Notes: generated by a model not told the origin, from the sequence alone. Positions 8,369-17,449 are shown, numbered from the stretch's first letter. The stretch: DNA of 64,000 nt from Bifidobacterium primatium (GCF_002802875.1 NZ_PEBI01000002.1:261353-325352), one strand, 5' to 3'. A program made the numbers and translations.

Positions 8369-11300
8369 ATGAGTGCTTCTGAAACCAGAACCGTTTCGGA
8401 CGAGGCCATCGGCCGCATCCAATCCTGGTATGACGAGTACCGGAACCAGCATGGGCCCTCGCCGGTCGAGGACCTGTCGCAGCTGGACGCGCGACTGGAC
8501 CTCACCCACGCGCACCCCTCCGGCATCGCGCAGCTGTTCGCCAGCGGCCACGTGCAGCTGAGCAGCCTGTTCCGCGACAGCGGCATGCTGCGCGCCGGCC
8601 AGCGCCGGCTCTCACGCGTGCTTGAGGACCAGATGGCCGTGGAGAACGCCAGCGGCAACGCCCAGCTGTCGCTCGCCGTGGGCGTGGCCAGCTGGAAGGG
8701 CGCGTCCATGCCCCTGCTGCTCTACCCGATTCAGGTGGACCGCGAGGAGGGCGCCGAATCGCTCGCCCACGCGCAGCTGCGCTTCACCGCCACCGCCACT
8801 ATCAACCCCGCATTCGTTTCGGCGATGCACGAGAACGGCGTCATGCTCGACGAGGACGCCCTGCTCGACACCTCGCAGTACTCCGACAGCTCTCCCGAGA
8901 CCTCGGCGCTGTTCTCCCGCATCACCTCGCTGGTCGGCGACTCCGTCGACTCGTTCGTGGTGGAGCGCGAGATCATCCTCGGCTGCTTCATCCATTCCTC
9001 CACGCTGTTCCTCGAGGAGGGCGAGCGCCTGCTGCGCCGCATGCGCCGCGGACTCACCGGCAACGACCTCATCGACACGCTGGCCGGTGACGACAAGGCC
9101 GCCCAGTTCCTCGCGGAATACCCGGTGGCCTCGTACACGCCATACGATGTGGACCCGCACAACGAGCTGGAGATCGGCGACGTGGACAACGTCGCCCGCT
9201 ATGCCGCGCAGATCGTGTCGTCGGGGGCCTCTGCCTTCGTGGACCTGCCCGGCGGCCGAGGCTCCGCCGTGCTCTCCTCCAGCATCGCGAGCCGCGCCAT
9301 CATGAACGGCAAGACCGTGCTGTATGTGCCGTGCGTGCCGAACCAGAAGAGCCGCTTCGTCAAGCAGGTCAAGCGCAACGAGATGTCGGGCATGCTGCTC
9401 GACCTGAGCGACCCCGCGTTCAACAACGCCATCGACCATCAGCTCATCGCCGCCGTCGGATACCAGCCCGGCACGGCCAGCTCGCACTTCGACCAGCTCG
9501 CCGACGAGCTGGTGGGCGTGCGCACCCGTCTGGCCCGCTATCTGGGCGACCTGCACGGCAAGAACAAGGAATGGGGCGTCTCCGCCTACGAGACCATCCA
9601 GAACCTCGCCCGCATCTCCGCACTGCCCACCCGACCGGCCACGCATGTGCGCCTGAGCGAGCGCACCGCCCGCGAGCTGAGCAGCTCCATGGACGAGTGG
9701 AGCGAGAAGCTCATGCGCGCCGGCGAGCTCGGTGAATTCCGCATCGGTCCGGCCGACACCGCCTGGTTCAAGGCCGCGGTGTACAGCGAGCAGGAGGCGG
9801 TGAACACCTACCAGCGCGTGGTGCGTCTGCTCGAGAAGCTGCTGCCGGCCGTTCGCGACCAGATCCGCGCCGTTGTGGAGACCTGCGGCTTCCCGATCCC
9901 CGCCACCATGCAGGAGTGGAGCCGCCAGGTCGTGGTGCTCAAGAACCTGCGCCGCGTGCTCGACGTGTTCCAGCCGGCGATCTTCGAACGCGACATCCCC
10001 GCGATGATCGAGGCCTCGAAGTCCAAGGCCGACCGCAAGGCCGAAGGCACCTCCATGGGCTTCTGGGAGCGTCGCCGCCACATCAAGGAGGCGAAGAGCC
10101 TGCTGCGCGTGGGCGCACAGGTGGAGGACCTGCACGAGGCCCTGATGGTCGTCTCCAAGCAGGCCGAGCAGTGGCGCATGTTCGTACCCCACGGCGGCTG
10201 GCCGGTGCTGCCGCCGAAGCTCGACGACATCATCGACACGCAGGACGCCATCGTCTCCGACCTCACGTCGCTCAACGCCGTGCTCGCCACCACGCCCGAC
10301 GGCGCCGACCTCGAATCCGTGCCGTTCGCCGCGCTCGAACAGCGCCTGCAGGGCCTGTTCGACGACCACCGCGCACTCGATACGCTGCCCGAGCGCAGCA
10401 CGCTCGAGCGTGACTTCCAGGCCATGGGCCTCGACGAGTTGGTCGACGACCTGCGCAACCGCCACGTCGCCAAGGAGGCGGCGCCCGGCGAACTGCAGCT
10501 GTCGTGGTGGACCACCATCTTCGAACTCATCGTGCACTCCTCGCCGATCATCTCCAACCAGGACGGTTCGGTGCTCTCCGCAGCCTCCGAACGCTTCAGC
10601 CAGGTGGATGTGGAGCATGTGGGCTCCATCGGTCCCATGGTCAACCAGGAGATGACCAAGCGTCTGAGCGAACTGCTGTTCTCCCGCTCGCACGAGGCCA
10701 ACCAGCTGCATACGCTGCTGGCCAACCCCACGCCGGTGCCGATGAGCCGGCTGCGCCGCGACTACCCGAACATCCTCACTGCCACCAAGCCGATCCTGGT
10801 GGCGTCCCCGGCCACGCTCGTCGCCAATACGGCGCTGGAGCGTCTGGCCGACATCGCCATCATCGACGCCGGTGCGCACGCCAATCCGCTGGAACTGCTG
10901 TCGGTGCTCTCCCGCGTCGACCAGGTGGTGATCCTCGCCCACAAGGAGACGATGTCCTCGCCGGTCGTCAAGCTGCTCGCCCCGTACCTCAAGCCCCTGC
11001 GCCTGCTGGAACGTCCGGACCGCCGCGACACCCGCGTCGCCCGGTTCCTCGAACACCACGGTTACGGTTCGCTGCCGCTTTCCCTCGAGGTGCCCGACCC
11101 CAAGAGCGGCGTCGACTACACCAAGGTGGAGGCCAAGGGCGTGCCGTCGGTCACCACCGGCATCGTGGAAAGCAACAAGACCGAGATCGACAAGGTCATC
11201 GAACTGGTCATCGGCCGCGCAACCGGCTTCACCATCGTGCCGGCCTCCTATTCGCTGACCATCGTGACCATGTGCCCGCTGCACCGTCAGCGCATCGGCG

Positions 11301-12004
11301 CCGAACTCAAGGCCCGCAGCTCCAAGGACCCGGGCCTGCGCAAGTTCCTGCGCCATGTGCGCATCATCGGCCTCAACGAGGTGTGCGGCATGGAATCCAC
11401 CGACGCCATCATCACCTTCGGCTTCGCACGCACGATGCACGGCCGCTTCTTGCAGCAGTTCGGCGCGGCGCTGGAATCCGAGGGCGGCGCCAACATGCTG
11501 CTCGACGCGCTCGCCATCGCGCACACGCACGTCGACATCGTCTCCGCGTTCAGCTCCGACGAGCTGGAGGACGAGCGTCTGCGTCAGCCCGGCCCGCAGC
11601 TCATGAAGCAGCTGCTGGTCTGGTGCGAGAACCTCGACAAGGCCGGCATCCCGCTGCCGCAGTCCCTGCCCATCGAGGCGAGCACGCTGCTCACCGACCT
11701 GGCCGACCGCATCAGGGCCCGCGGCCTGAGCGTCGCCGTCAACTACGGCTACGAGCACGGCACCTACATCCCGCTCGTCGTCGGTCTGCCGAACAAGCCG
11801 TATGCCCTGGCCATCGTCACCGACGACGCGCAGTTCATGTCCATCCCGTCGACGCGCCAGCGTCACCGCTTCATCATGGAGGACCTCGAGTCCCTCGGAT
11901 GGTCGGTCATGTCCATCTGGAGCGTCGCCGCGTTCGTCAACCCCGACAAGGAAGTGGACCGCGTGGTCTCCCGCCTTGCCAAGATGTACGGCGACGAACG
12001 GTAG
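8369..12004 (+). CDS. Very large helicase-like protein with eroded active sites
   Basis: A 1211-aa protein of no assigned role. The layout resembles bacterial superfamily-1 helicases with a C-terminal Vsr-like nuclease domain. Near residue 292 the P-loop position reads DLPGGRGSAVLSSS and lacks the GKS/T. Near 829 the Walker B position reads DIAIIDAGAHANPLELL, without the DE pair. The following motif reads VVILAHKETM rather than GD--Q. Near 1140-1195, YALAIVTDDAQF and RHRFIMEDLESLGWSVMSIW match the MTES_1575-type nuclease fold with degraded catalytic positions. Start ATG 8369 is chosen because AGGGGAG lies upstream and it sits 8 nt after the FHA gene. It is probably a scaffold or nucleotide-independent relative rather than an active helicase. 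Confidence 0.7.
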   Translation: MSASETRTVSDEAIGRIQSWYDEYRNQHGPSPVEDLSQLDARLDLTHAHPSGIAQLFASGHVQLSSLFRDSGMLRAGQRRLSRVLEDQMAVENASGNAQLSLAVGVASWKGASMPLLLYPIQVDREEGAESLAHAQLRFTATATINPAFVSAMHENGVMLDEDALLDTSQYSDSSPETSALFSRITSLVGDSVDSFVVEREIILGCFIHSSTLFLEEGERLLRRMRRGLTGNDLIDTLAGDDKAAQFLAEYPVASYTPYDVDPHNELEIGDVDNVARYAAQIVSSGASAFVDLPGGRGSAVLSSSIASRAIMNGKTVLYVPCVPNQKSRFVKQVKRNEMSGMLLDLSDPAFNNAIDHQLIAAVGYQPGTASSHFDQLADELVGVRTRLARYLGDLHGKNKEWGVSAYETIQNLARISALPTRPATHVRLSERTARELSSSMDEWSEKLMRAGELGEFRIGPADTAWFKAAVYSEQEAVNTYQRVVRLLEKLLPAVRDQIRAVVETCGFPIPATMQEWSRQVVVLKNLRRVLDVFQPAIFERDIPAMIEASKSKADRKAEGTSMGFWERRRHIKEAKSLLRVGAQVEDLHEALMVVSKQAEQWRMFVPHGGWPVLPPKLDDIIDTQDAIVSDLTSLNAVLATTPDGADLESVPFAALEQRLQGLFDDHRALDTLPERSTLERDFQAMGLDELVDDLRNRHVAKEAAPGELQLSWWTTIFELIVHSSPIISNQDGSVLSAASERFSQVDVEHVGSIGPMVNQEMTKRLSELLFSRSHEANQLHTLLANPTPVPMSRLRRDYPNILTATKPILVASPATLVANTALERLADIAIIDAGAHANPLELLSVLSRVDQVVILAHKETMSSPVVKLLAPYLKPLRLLERPDRRDTRVARFLEHHGYGSLPLSLEVPDPKSGVDYTKVEAKGVPSVTTGIVESNKTEIDKVIELVIGRATGFTIVPASYSLTIVTMCPLHRQRIGAELKARSSKDPGLRKFLRHVRIIGLNEVCGMESTDAIITFGFARTMHGRFLQQFGAALESEGGANMLLDALAIAHTHVDIVSAFSSDELEDERLRQPGPQLMKQLLVWCENLDKAGIPLPQSLPIEASTLLTDLADRIRARGLSVAVNYGYEHGTYIPLVVGLPNKPYALAIVTDDAQFMSIPSTRQRHRFIMEDLESLGWSVMSIWSVAAFVNPDKEVDRVVSRLAKMYGDER

Positions 12005-12011
12005 GCTTCCG

Positions 12012-12239
12012 ATGAGCGACAGCAATCAGCCGGCGCAGCCCGCTTCGCGTCGGCGCAAGCACCGTCGCGTCGTCTTCCGCGGCACGGAGCGCTTCGACGC
12101 GGACGGATTGTTCGACGATGCGCCGACCGACGCCGAGGAACGCCGCGAACGACTCGACAAGGCCGGCGACGATGACCGGCGCATCCTCAACGAACTGCCT
12201 CCGCACTGGGGCAAGTTCGATGCGGAGGGCCGTCGCTAG
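12012..12239 (+). CDS. 75-aa charged protein, third gene of the FHA operon
   Basis: MSDSNQPAQPASRRRKHRRV starts a very basic N-terminal third, followed by an acidic, helical part (DDAPTDAEERRERLDKAGDD) and an ending with LPPHWGKFD. I recognise no family. It starts 7 nt after the helicase-like gene and so is almost certainly in the same operon. The basic head could bind nucleic acid. No strong ribosome site is seen, consistent with translational coupling. Confidence 0.7.
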   Translation: MSDSNQPAQPASRRRKHRRVVFRGTERFDADGLFDDAPTDAEERRERLDKAGDDDRRILNELPPHWGKFDAEGRR

Positions 12240-12248
12240 CCCCAGCCA

Positions 12249-12947
12249 TCACGGCCTGCGTCCCCACTCATCTCCCATACCGCCGTCACCTGCCGCGCCG
12301 ACGGCGACGGCAAGCACCGGGGCATGCTCCTGCACCTGCAGCACGGCCAGCGCGTCCTTCGGCGGCAGCGCGAACGTCACGGCCATCGACCGGTCGCCGG
12401 CGGCTCCCGACAGCAGGCCGTCGTCCTCCGCACGTTCGGGCACGTCAAGCACCGTGGCATGTTCCGCCAGCACCCGGTACTCCCCGTCGCCGTCCGAGGC
12501 CGTCACCAGACGCACCGTATCGCCGACGACGAGCTCGTCGGGAGAGCTCGACAACGCGATCGTCATGCTGGTGCGTTCAGGCCCCACCGTCGGCCTGCGC
12601 GCGAGCATCGCATGGAACACCGGCGTGCCGGAGGCGATCGACGACTGGGCGATCATGCCGGCGGCCGCGCCCACGTCGTCGACGGCGTCGCGCAGCGCGG
12701 CGGAGTCCGGCACCTCGCGCATCGAGACGTCCCCGGTCACTATCACGTCGCCGCGCGCGATGTCCTTCGCTGCCACGGCGACGTATCGCGTGGCGACCGT
12801 CGCCATCACGCATTGCAGCGCCATCCATACCGCACATCCGCAGCATACGGCCACGATGATGCGGCGCATCAGGTCGCGCCGTCGGCGTTCGGACGCCGAC
12901 GAGGCCCGAGGCCGGGGGCCGGGCCGTCGATCATACAAAAAAGGCAT
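12249..12947 (-). CDS. SAF-domain protein, CpaB/RcpC-like
   Basis: A 232-aa protein with a basic N-terminus (DRRPGPRPR; ERRRRDLMRR), one membrane helix (IIVAVCCGCAVWMALQCVMA) and an extracytoplasmic SAF domain (AKDIARGDVIVTGDVSMREV ... IASGTPVFHAML) followed by a beta-rich tail. SAF domains occur in CpaB/RcpC of Flp pilus machines and in flagellar or cell-wall proteins. No other pilus gene is present, so the role is open. The start is uncertain: ATG 12947 lies inside the terminator stem of the upstream minus-strand gene, and a TATGAT -10 box lies at 12935-12930. A start at ATG 12869 (MRRIIVAV) is a real alternative. It converges with the FHA operon, 9 nt between stops. Confidence 0.7.
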   Translation of the reverse strand: MPFLYDRRPGPRPRASSASERRRRDLMRRIIVAVCCGCAVWMALQCVMATVATRYVAVAAKDIARGDVIVTGDVSMREVPDSAALRDAVDDVGAAAGMIAQSSIASGTPVFHAMLARRPTVGPERTSMTIALSSSPDELVVGDTVRLVTASDGDGEYRVLAEHATVLDVPERAEDDGLLSGAAGDRSMAVTFALPPKDALAVLQVQEHAPVLAVAVGAAGDGGMGDEWGRRP

Positions 12948-12978
12948 ATTCCCAGCTTGAAGGATGGGAATATGCCTT
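12937..12978 (-). terminator. Terminator of the FmdB-like gene
   Basis: AAGGCATATTCCCA (12941-12954) pairs perfectly with 12965-12978. On the minus strand the stem runs into a six-base T tract (12942-12937). Confidence 0.85.
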
Positions 12979-13008
12979 GTCCACTTTTCGCGGCAATGTT
13001 GACGAACG

Positions 13009-13045
13009 TCGATTATCGTTGAAAAATCAACGATAATCGATTATC
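13009..13045. repeat. Tandem GATWATC palindromes downstream of the FmdB-like gene
   Basis: TCGATTATCGTTGA (13009-13022) and its exact reverse complement (13027-13040) enclose AAAA. The right arm overlaps a second perfect palindrome, GATAATCGATTATC, which ends at 13045. Three GATWATC units thus lie in 35 bp. There is no T tract, so it looks like an operator or a structured 3' UTR rather than a terminator. Confidence 0.55.
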
Positions 13046-13070
13046 TCGTCGTTACGTTGACGCTATGCGC

Positions 13071-13256
13071 TCAGTGCTTCGCGCTGTCGGTGCGGTAGAA
13101 GCCGCTGCCCTTGAACTCGATGGACGGTGCGGAGAACACCTTGTGCACCTGCTCCTCGCCGCACTTCGGGCACAGCGTGATCGGGTCGTCGGAGAACGAC
13201 TGCTGTTCGGTGAAGTCATAGTTGCAGTTCTTGCAACGGTAATGATAAGTAGGCAC
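13071..13256 (-). CDS. FmdB-family zinc-ribbon protein
   Basis: A 61-aa protein starting MPTYHYRCKNCNYDFTEQQS, with CxxC at residues 8-11 and a second CxxC in TLCPKCGEE. This is the FmdB/CxxC_CxxC regulatory zinc-ribbon family, whose general role is poorly defined. GTG 13256 has GGAGG 6 nt upstream, which decides the start; the frame is open further upstream without a ribosome site. The gene is single, with its own terminator. Confidence 0.9.
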   Translation of the reverse strand: MPTYHYRCKNCNYDFTEQQSFSDDPITLCPKCGEEQVHKVFSAPSIEFKGSGFYRTDSAKH

Positions 13257-13379
13257 GAGTCCCTCCAAAACGTAGAAAATGCTATTCGTCGCTAACCATG
13301 CAGCCTGTTCATATCCTAGCCGCACGCGCGACAACCTCACGCCAATGATATCGGCTGCATCCGCCGCACGCCGTCGCGT

Positions 13380-14042
13380 CTATCGGACCGTCCAGTACTC
13401 GGCCGGCGTCAGCACGCCGTCGACGCGCTGATCGTGCGGTTCGCGGGGGAGCGGGGCGTCACGCAGCTCCCACGGCCAGACCACGGCCACCACCGGCGTT
13501 CCGGGCCTCCGATGCGTAAGCGCCTGGTCATACCATCCGCCGCCGCGGCCGAGTCGCACGCCGCCGCGGTCGGCCAGCACGGCGGCCGTCACCACCACGT
13601 CGGCCCGCATGATGGCGTCGGCCCCCTGGACCTCGCCGTCCGGCTCCTGCGGACGGTGGTCGCCCGTCTCCCGTAGGTCGGCCGTATCGGCAAGCTCGCC
13701 CCAGCCGAGCTCGCGCCCGGTTCCCAGCCGCGGCACCAGCACGCGCACGCCCCGGTCGATGAGCCAATGCAGCAGGGGCATGGTCGGCACCTCGGTACCC
13801 ATCGACACATATGCGGCGACCGTATGCGTCCCGTCGAACAGACCGCTGCGCTCGGCCTGGGCGGCCAGATCGGCCCCGGCCCGTTCGCGCGTCTCGTCGT
13901 CGACCTCGCGCCTGCGGCGGAACGCCGCATGGCGCAGCTCCGTCTTGGCCGCGACGATGTCGACGCCGCCTGCGGTCTCGCCGTCGTTCGCGGTCCCGTC
14001 GTTCGTCGTCCGATTCACGATATCGTTCTCGTTTGTCGTCAT
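13380..14042 (-). CDS. 5-formyltetrahydrofolate cyclo-ligase
   Basis: A 220-aa enzyme converting 5-formyl-THF and ATP to 5,10-methenyl-THF, which salvages folate. Family marks are AAYVSMGTEVPTMPLLHWL, RVLVPRLG, and the C-terminal GVRLGRGGGWYDQAL that binds the phosphate and folate, then VVAVVWPWEL. The first ~28 residues are an Asn/Thr-rich extension not needed for the fold. ATG 14042 has no ribosome site, but TAGAAC (14054-14049) ends 6 nt upstream, so the mRNA is probably leaderless. It is divergent from the GNAT gene, sharing an 81-bp promoter region. Confidence 0.9.
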   Translation of the reverse strand: MTTNENDIVNRTTNDGTANDGETAGGVDIVAAKTELRHAAFRRRREVDDETRERAGADLAAQAERSGLFDGTHTVAAYVSMGTEVPTMPLLHWLIDRGVRVLVPRLGTGRELGWGELADTADLRETGDHRPQEPDGEVQGADAIMRADVVVTAAVLADRGGVRLGRGGGWYDQALTHRRPGTPVVAVVWPWELRDAPLPREPHDQRVDGVLTPAEYWTVR

Positions 14043-14123
14043 GCTTCGGTTCTACCAGCACATCGGCACGTCCGCCCGTGTCGTCCCGTTGCCGCCGGAA
14101 CAGGGCGGAATAATATGGGAGCC

Positions 14124-14771
14124 ATGTTCCGGCTGTTTTCCAAGCATGATGTATCGCCGACGGGCAACGAGCGCTTCCGCATCCCGTCGTGGCTGCAGGC
14201 GCCCGAAGGTTTCGAGCCGCTGCGCCTGCGACCCATGCAGCAGGAAGACTGGGACGAGTGGAGCGAGGTGCGCAAGCGCAACGACGAATGGCTGCGTCCC
14301 TGGGATTCCGGCGACCCGCTGCACGGTCCCGGCATCTCGTTCAACGAATGGGTCTCCCGCCAGCGCAAGGCCGAGCAGGAGGGTCAGGGCGTCATACTGC
14401 TCATGATCTGGCATGGCGAGATCGTCGGGCAGATATCCCTCGGCGCCATCAGCTACGGCTCCATGCGCGTGGGCACCATCGGATACTGGGTGGACCGTCT
14501 CCATGCCGGTCATGGGCTGGCGCCGCTGGCGTTGGCCATGCTCGCCGACTGGGCGCTGCTCGACGTCACCGGTCCGCTGCTGCACCGGGTGGAGGTCGGC
14601 ATCCTCCCCGAGAACGCGCGTTCAAGGCGCGTCGTCGAGAAGCTCGGCATGACCTACGAGGGTGTGCGACGCAACTATATGTATGTCGACGGCGCATGGC
14701 GGGACCACGAAATGTACACGCTGCTGAGCACCGACGTCTGTGGCCACGTCACCGACAGATTGCGCCGGTGA
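14124..14771 (+). CDS. GNAT acetyltransferase, RimJ/RimL type
   Basis: A 215-aa protein with a GNAT fold: LRLRPMQQEDWDEWSEVRKR at the N-terminal side, IVGQISLGAI in the central strand, the acetyl-CoA motif region GYWVDRLHAGHGLAPLAL, and a C-terminal HRVEVGILPENARSRRVVEK that is diagnostic for RimJ/RimL N-acetyltransferases. It probably acetylates the N-terminus of a ribosomal or other protein. TTGCCG (14089) and TAATAT (14111-14116) precede ATG 14124 by 7 nt, suggesting leaderless translation; an in-frame ATG at 14115 lies inside the -10 and is unlikely. Confidence 0.88.
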   Translation: MFRLFSKHDVSPTGNERFRIPSWLQAPEGFEPLRLRPMQQEDWDEWSEVRKRNDEWLRPWDSGDPLHGPGISFNEWVSRQRKAEQEGQGVILLMIWHGEIVGQISLGAISYGSMRVGTIGYWVDRLHAGHGLAPLALAMLADWALLDVTGPLLHRVEVGILPENARSRRVVEKLGMTYEGVRRNYMYVDGAWRDHEMYTLLSTDVCGHVTDRLRR

Positions 14772-14871
14772 GACCTCCTCGGGGCAATCGATGTAATCAA
14801 AGTATGGGGTTATGTCCGACACGCGACATGCGTGAAACGTTTTTTCATGCCCGTACCCTATCGTAGAATGC

Positions 14872-16212
14872 ATGGATTTGGATTCGCTCGCCAGTGTCGT
14901 GCTGTGGGCGATCATCGCGATGCTGATCTTCGGCCTGCAGCCCTGGCAGACCATGATGGGCATGAAAAACGCGATGGAGCACCGTTCCGATCGATATTCT
15001 GCATCTTTGCATATCATCGATATGGACGATGGTATGCACTTCGGCGATAGACACGGGAACATCGCTGGGAAAGGGGTCGTTATGCGGTCTGCTGCACAGG
15101 CAAGACTCGATGACACGAAGATCGCGCATGTGCGCGCGTTGCGTCGTGACGCCATTCGCAGAAGGCGTGTCCTGGTGCTCTCCCTGCTTGCCGTGGCCGT
15201 CGTGATCCTGGTGCTTGCCCTTGCCCTGCACTTCAGTCCGCTGTTCGCGCTGATTCCCGTGGCGCTGGACGCGGCCGTGCTGGCTCTGGGCGTCCGTGCC
15301 GCCAAGCAGGCGCGCGAATGGGAGCGTCAGGTGGCGCTCGCCAAGAAGCGCGCGAAGATCAAGCGCGCGAAGACCGCCGCATCCGTCGAACGTACCCCCG
15401 CCATGGCCAAGGCCGCCGAATCCGTGGACTCCACCAAGACGGGAGCGATGTCCCAGGAGGACATCCGCCGAACCATCGAACTCGCCAAGGCCGAGAAGCA
15501 GGCCGCCATCGCCGAGCGCAAGGCCCGCGAGGCGCAGCGCAAGGCCGCCGTGGAGGCCGCGAACGACAAGGCCCGCAAGGAGATGGAGGCCCGTGCCCGC
15601 GAGCGCGATGAGCATGCCGTGCAGGCCGAGTCGAAGCATGAGAGGCCCGCGTCGTCCGATTCGAAGACCCGCAAGGCCGAGGACACCCCCGAAACCCCCA
15701 AGCCCGTCGCCAAGCCGGTGCAGGAGCACAAGCCCGCCGAGCCGGAGGACTATACCGCCGAGCTGGAAAAGGTGACGTCGGCCCATGCGCTCGACGCCTT
15801 CGAGCTGGCCAGCAACCAGGATCTCATCTCGTTCTCGCTTGGTTCGCCGCGTCAGGGGCAGGACGTGCCCGTCGCCGAACCGCAGAGCCTGGAAATCAAG
15901 TCCACCAAGCAGGTGGCCCACGCGGAGCCGGTGAAGGCCGATGCTGCCGCCTCGAAGCCCTCCGTCGAGGAAAAGCCCTCTGAGAAGGACGCCGAGGCCG
16001 AACGGGACGCCCGTGACCGCGAGGCCAAGCAGGTGGTGCGTCAGTCCGCCGAGGCCGTGGCGCAGATCATCAGCGCCAAGAAGACCGGCGAGCGCACGGC
16101 CCGCCGCAACGAGCGCAAGGCGGTCGCCGCGGAGTCCGTGTCGGCTCCCACGGCCTCCTCGGATTCCCTCGGCGTGGACGTGGACGCCGTTCTCGCCCGT
16201 CGTCGCAGCTAG
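14872..16212 (+). CDS. Membrane protein with long charged coiled-coil tail
   Basis: A 446-aa protein. The first helix is at residues 3-22 (LDSLASVVLWAIIAMLIFGL) and two more lie near 98-140 (VLVLSLLAVAVVILVLALAL; LFALIPVALDAAVLALGV). The rest is a long Lys/Glu/Ala-rich coiled coil (about 145-240, e.g. AEKQAAIAERKAREAQRKAA) and a low-complexity tail ending LGVDVDAVLARRRS. I recognise no functional domain; similar proteins are conserved hypotheticals in bifidobacteria. TATCGT (14859-14864) ends 7 nt before ATG and no ribosome site is present, so the gene may be leaderless. Confidence 0.7.
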   Translation: MDLDSLASVVLWAIIAMLIFGLQPWQTMMGMKNAMEHRSDRYSASLHIIDMDDGMHFGDRHGNIAGKGVVMRSAAQARLDDTKIAHVRALRRDAIRRRRVLVLSLLAVAVVILVLALALHFSPLFALIPVALDAAVLALGVRAAKQAREWERQVALAKKRAKIKRAKTAASVERTPAMAKAAESVDSTKTGAMSQEDIRRTIELAKAEKQAAIAERKAREAQRKAAVEAANDKARKEMEARARERDEHAVQAESKHERPASSDSKTRKAEDTPETPKPVAKPVQEHKPAEPEDYTAELEKVTSAHALDAFELASNQDLISFSLGSPRQGQDVPVAEPQSLEIKSTKQVAHAEPVKADAAASKPSVEEKPSEKDAEAERDARDREAKQVVRQSAEAVAQIISAKKTGERTARRNERKAVAAESVSAPTASSDSLGVDVDAVLARRRS

Positions 16213-16297
16213 CCTCACGCGAGGCGCTGCAACGTCTTCGCGCCGTCGGCCCGTCTTCTCTGCGTTCCCGACGTGTCTTCGCTATGCGCAAAGACGT

Positions 16298-16338
16298 TTA
16301 GCACTCGAGTTGGCAGAGTGCTAATTTCGCGCTACCAT
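16298..16338 (+). promoter_or_regulatory. CIRCE element and promoter of groES
   Basis: TTAGCACTC-N9-GAGTGCTAA (16298-16324) is an exact CIRCE inverted repeat, the operator of the heat-shock repressor HrcA. TTGGCA (16310-16315), a 17-nt spacer and TACCAT (16333-16338) form the promoter, so HrcA would cover the -35 box. Confidence 0.93.
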
Positions 16339-16444
16339 AGCCAATAGCGCAAAGGGACGTTCACCCGAGTGATCGTCAGCCTCTCGGCGGCGTTCTGGCG
16401 TGGGAATTGTACCGAATGTTCTCTTACGAAAGAGGAGGCCCACA

Positions 16445-16738
16445 GTGTCGATTGCAATCACACCGTTGGAAGACAAGATTGTCATCAAGCAGGCCGCTGC
16501 TGAAACCCAGACCGCTTCCGGTCTGTACATTCCGGACAACGCCAAGGAGAAGCCGCAGCAGGGCGAAGTCCTGGCCGTCGGCCCGGGCCGTCGCGACGAC
16601 AAGGGTGAGCGCATCCCCGTCGACGTCAAGGTCGGCGACAAGGTCCTGTACTCCAAGTACGGCGGCACCGAGGTCAACTACGGCGGCGAGGACTACCTCA
16701 TCGTCTCCGCTCGTGACATCCTGGGCATCCTGAACTGA
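16445..16738 (+). CDS. groES: Co-chaperonin GroES
   Basis: A 97-aa protein of standard length ([51 protein letters not shown]). It caps the GroEL barrel. GTG 16445 follows AAAGAGGAGG by 6 nt, which decides the start. There is no groEL next to it and a terminator follows, so groES is monocistronic, as known in bifidobacteria. It is heat-shock regulated through CIRCE. Confidence 0.97.
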   Translation: MSIAITPLEDKIVIKQAAAETQTASGLYIPDNAKEKPQQGEVLAVGPGRRDDKGERIPVDVKVGDKVLYSKYGGTEVNYGGEDYLIVSARDILGILN

Positions 16739-16769
16739 TCGCCTGAGATCGTCTGCATTCTCGTGCACG

Positions 16770-16799
16770 AACTCCCGTCCATCCGGCGGGAGTTTTTTT
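16770..16799 (+). terminator. Terminator of groES
   Basis: AACTCCCG pairs with CGGGAGTT around a 9-nt loop, followed by a T tract to 16799. Confidence 0.88.
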
Positions 16800-16894
16800 G
16801 TTCCTCGGCGTCGTGGCGGCACGGCCCCGCCTCCCACGTCCCCGCTTCTTCGTAGGCCATAATGGTAAAAGCCGCCGATTCGAAGGAGAAGCCC

Positions 16895-17449
16895 ATGGTC
16901 ATCGGCATCATCATCGCCGTCGTCATCGTCATAGCAATCGTCGTATGGGCCGTGACGGCCTACAACGGACTGGTCACGTTGCGCAACCGCGTCGACAACG
17001 GCTGGGCGCAGATCGACGTGCAGCTCAAGCAGCGTGCGGATCTGATTCCCAATCTCGTCGAAACGGTCAAGGGCTATGCGGCCCACGAGTCGCGGACGCT
17101 CCAGGCGGTGACCGACGCCCGTGCCCGCGCCGCGTCGGCGACCACCACGGCCGAGCGCGCGGCCGCCGAAACGCAGGTCGGCCAGGCCCTGATGAACCTC
17201 ATGGCCACGGCCGAGGCGTATCCGCAGCTGCAGGCCAACCAGAACTTCCTCGACCTGCAGGCCCAGCTCAAGGCGCTGGAGGACAAGATCGCCTACGCAC
17301 GGCAGTTCTACAACGACGTGGTGCTCAAATACAACACGAAGATCCAGACCGTGCCAAGCAACATCATCGCGGGAATGTTCCACTTCACCGAACGCGAGTT
17401 CTTCAAGGTGGAGGAGTCCGCCCGCGCCGTGCCCCAGGTCCGGTTCTGA
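16895..17449 (+). CDS. lemA: LemA family protein
   Basis: A 184-aa protein with one N-terminal membrane helix ([17 protein letters not shown]) and the helical LemA domain ([40 protein letters not shown], ending near [16 protein letters not shown]). Its function is unknown; it commonly pairs with DUF2207 membrane proteins, as here. AAGGAG lies 6 nt before ATG 16895. Its stop overlaps the next start (ATGA), so the two are translationally coupled. Confidence 0.93.
   Translation: MVIGIIIAVVIVIAIVVWAVTAYNGLVTLRNRVDNGWAQIDVQLKQRADLIPNLVETVKGYAAHESRTLQAVTDARARAASATTTAERAAAETQVGQALMNLMATAEAYPQLQANQNFLDLQAQLKALEDKIAYARQFYNDVVLKYNTKIQTVPSNIIAGMFHFTEREFFKVEESARAVPQVRF

Noticed and set aside
8612-12025. 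A 1137-codon open frame on the minus strand opposite the helicase-like gene
   Set aside because: It is a GC-driven shadow of the plus-strand gene: Val/Gly/His/Arg-rich composition, no ribosome site, no recognisable domain.
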